Part shown: positions 63,471 through 64,000 of the stretch, piece after piece
Layout of the letters: every line of letters starts with the position of its first letter
Position numbering within the stretch: the first letter of the stretch is position 1
Assembly (NCBI GenBank): GCA_030248215.1
Contig: JASANG010003331.1
Coordinates: 1-64,000 of the forward strand
DNA length: 64,000 nucleotides
Direction: 5' to 3'
Origin: Enoplolaimus lenunculus
Taxonomy: Eukaryota; Nematoda; Enoplea; Enoplida; Thoracostomopsidae
Position numbers and translations under genes: made by a program
The notes under the pieces: generated by a model
Seen by the model: only the letters and a program-made list of their open reading frames with translations
Database searches by the model: none
Told to the model about the DNA's origin: nothing

Positions 63471-64000
63471 TGCCACTCTTAAACCTATTTCAAATTAAAA
63501 ACTAAAACTTAAAATAAAACCAAATATCAACACCACACCTTAAAGGAGTCCCTGGCTCCACCTAGTCTCTCTTAGAACTAAAGTTAGGCTTAGGCGTTGA
63601 TACAGGGCGTAAAATTGGTCAAATCTTTGCTATGGCGGCTGTGTCCGCAATGTATAGCTTACCTGGGCCCTGCGTGGCCGTTGAATATCTGTTGGATATT
63701 ACTGCATATGTCGTTGGCCGTATTTGCTAGAAAGGCCATAGCTAGGCTATGTCAGCACCAAAATGGTGCTTGTTAATTGGTCGTTGAAATAACAGTATTG
63801 TTGTTGTTGTAGGAGGCGTGTTGTACCGGGTGTGTGGCTCTGGACCTCAAAAGCAATAGCGTTCAAATAGGGTAGCCGGAACCAGAATCATTCTCAGTCT
63901 TGAGCTAGCACGAGTTGGTGAATCGCAATTTACGGAGTCTGTGTGTTTCTTATTCTTTTTGATTGGTCGGAAGTGTACGTGGTTGAAACTTTGAACGGAG
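63471..64000. other. Right edge, no gene seen
   Basis: A 32-codon frame from an ATG near 63,632 has no recognisable product. No repeat assigned. Confidence 0.4.

Noticed and set aside
63632-63730. Short frame beginning MAAVSAMYSLPG and a U1-like CTTACCTGG string
   Set aside because: Only 32 codons and no snRNA structure or supporting elements.

Overview
The window is nuclear DNA from an animal. It holds four multi-exon protein genes whose introns all use GT-AG, set in AT-rich sequence crowded with short non-autonomous DNA transposons. The gene content (an orexin/allatotropin-type neuropeptide receptor, TTC39, ARL1 and parvin) indicates a bilaterian. The phylum is not proven; a marine invertebrate such as a tunicate is plausible.

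Layout. Positions 1-22,100 carry no gene I can support. They hold an element with about 145-bp inverted ends (1-785), a 2.2-kb 18-bp minisatellite (about 966-3142), a GC-rich 20-bp minisatellite (13,941-14,352) and many miniature transposons (MITEs). From 22,149 to 28,709 (+) lies a seven-exon receptor of 494 residues. From 28,710 to 32,383 is repeat-rich intergenic DNA. From 32,384 to 45,906 (+) lies a 16-exon TTC39 gene (566 residues) with two tiny first exons and a 5-kb second intron holding four related hAT-like copies. From 46,000 to 52,642 is intergenic DNA with several more MITEs. ARL1 (-) spans 54,188-52,643 in five coding exons, and parvin (+) spans 55,784-61,250 in 12 exons. The two are head to head, with about 1.6 kb between start codons. 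From 61,251 to the end there are only repeats.

The genes do not form a pathway: the receptor would act in peptide signalling, ARL1 at the trans-Golgi, and parvin in integrin adhesions. All gene models were assembled by hand from splice signals, reading phase and recalled family sequences, and each exon chain stays in frame from start to stop.

The most distinctive signal is the transposon fauna. One MITE family has ends reading GGCCMATGTA, frequently 8-bp target duplications, and an internal array of TTAGGC/TTACGC hexamers; about 18 copies are present. A second is a near-perfect palindrome inserting at TA. A third has ends CAGGGTGCAACCGG and 8-bp duplications. A fourth has ends carrying GTAGCCAG. 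Two nested insertions order these families in time and one fixes the target site of the palindromic family.
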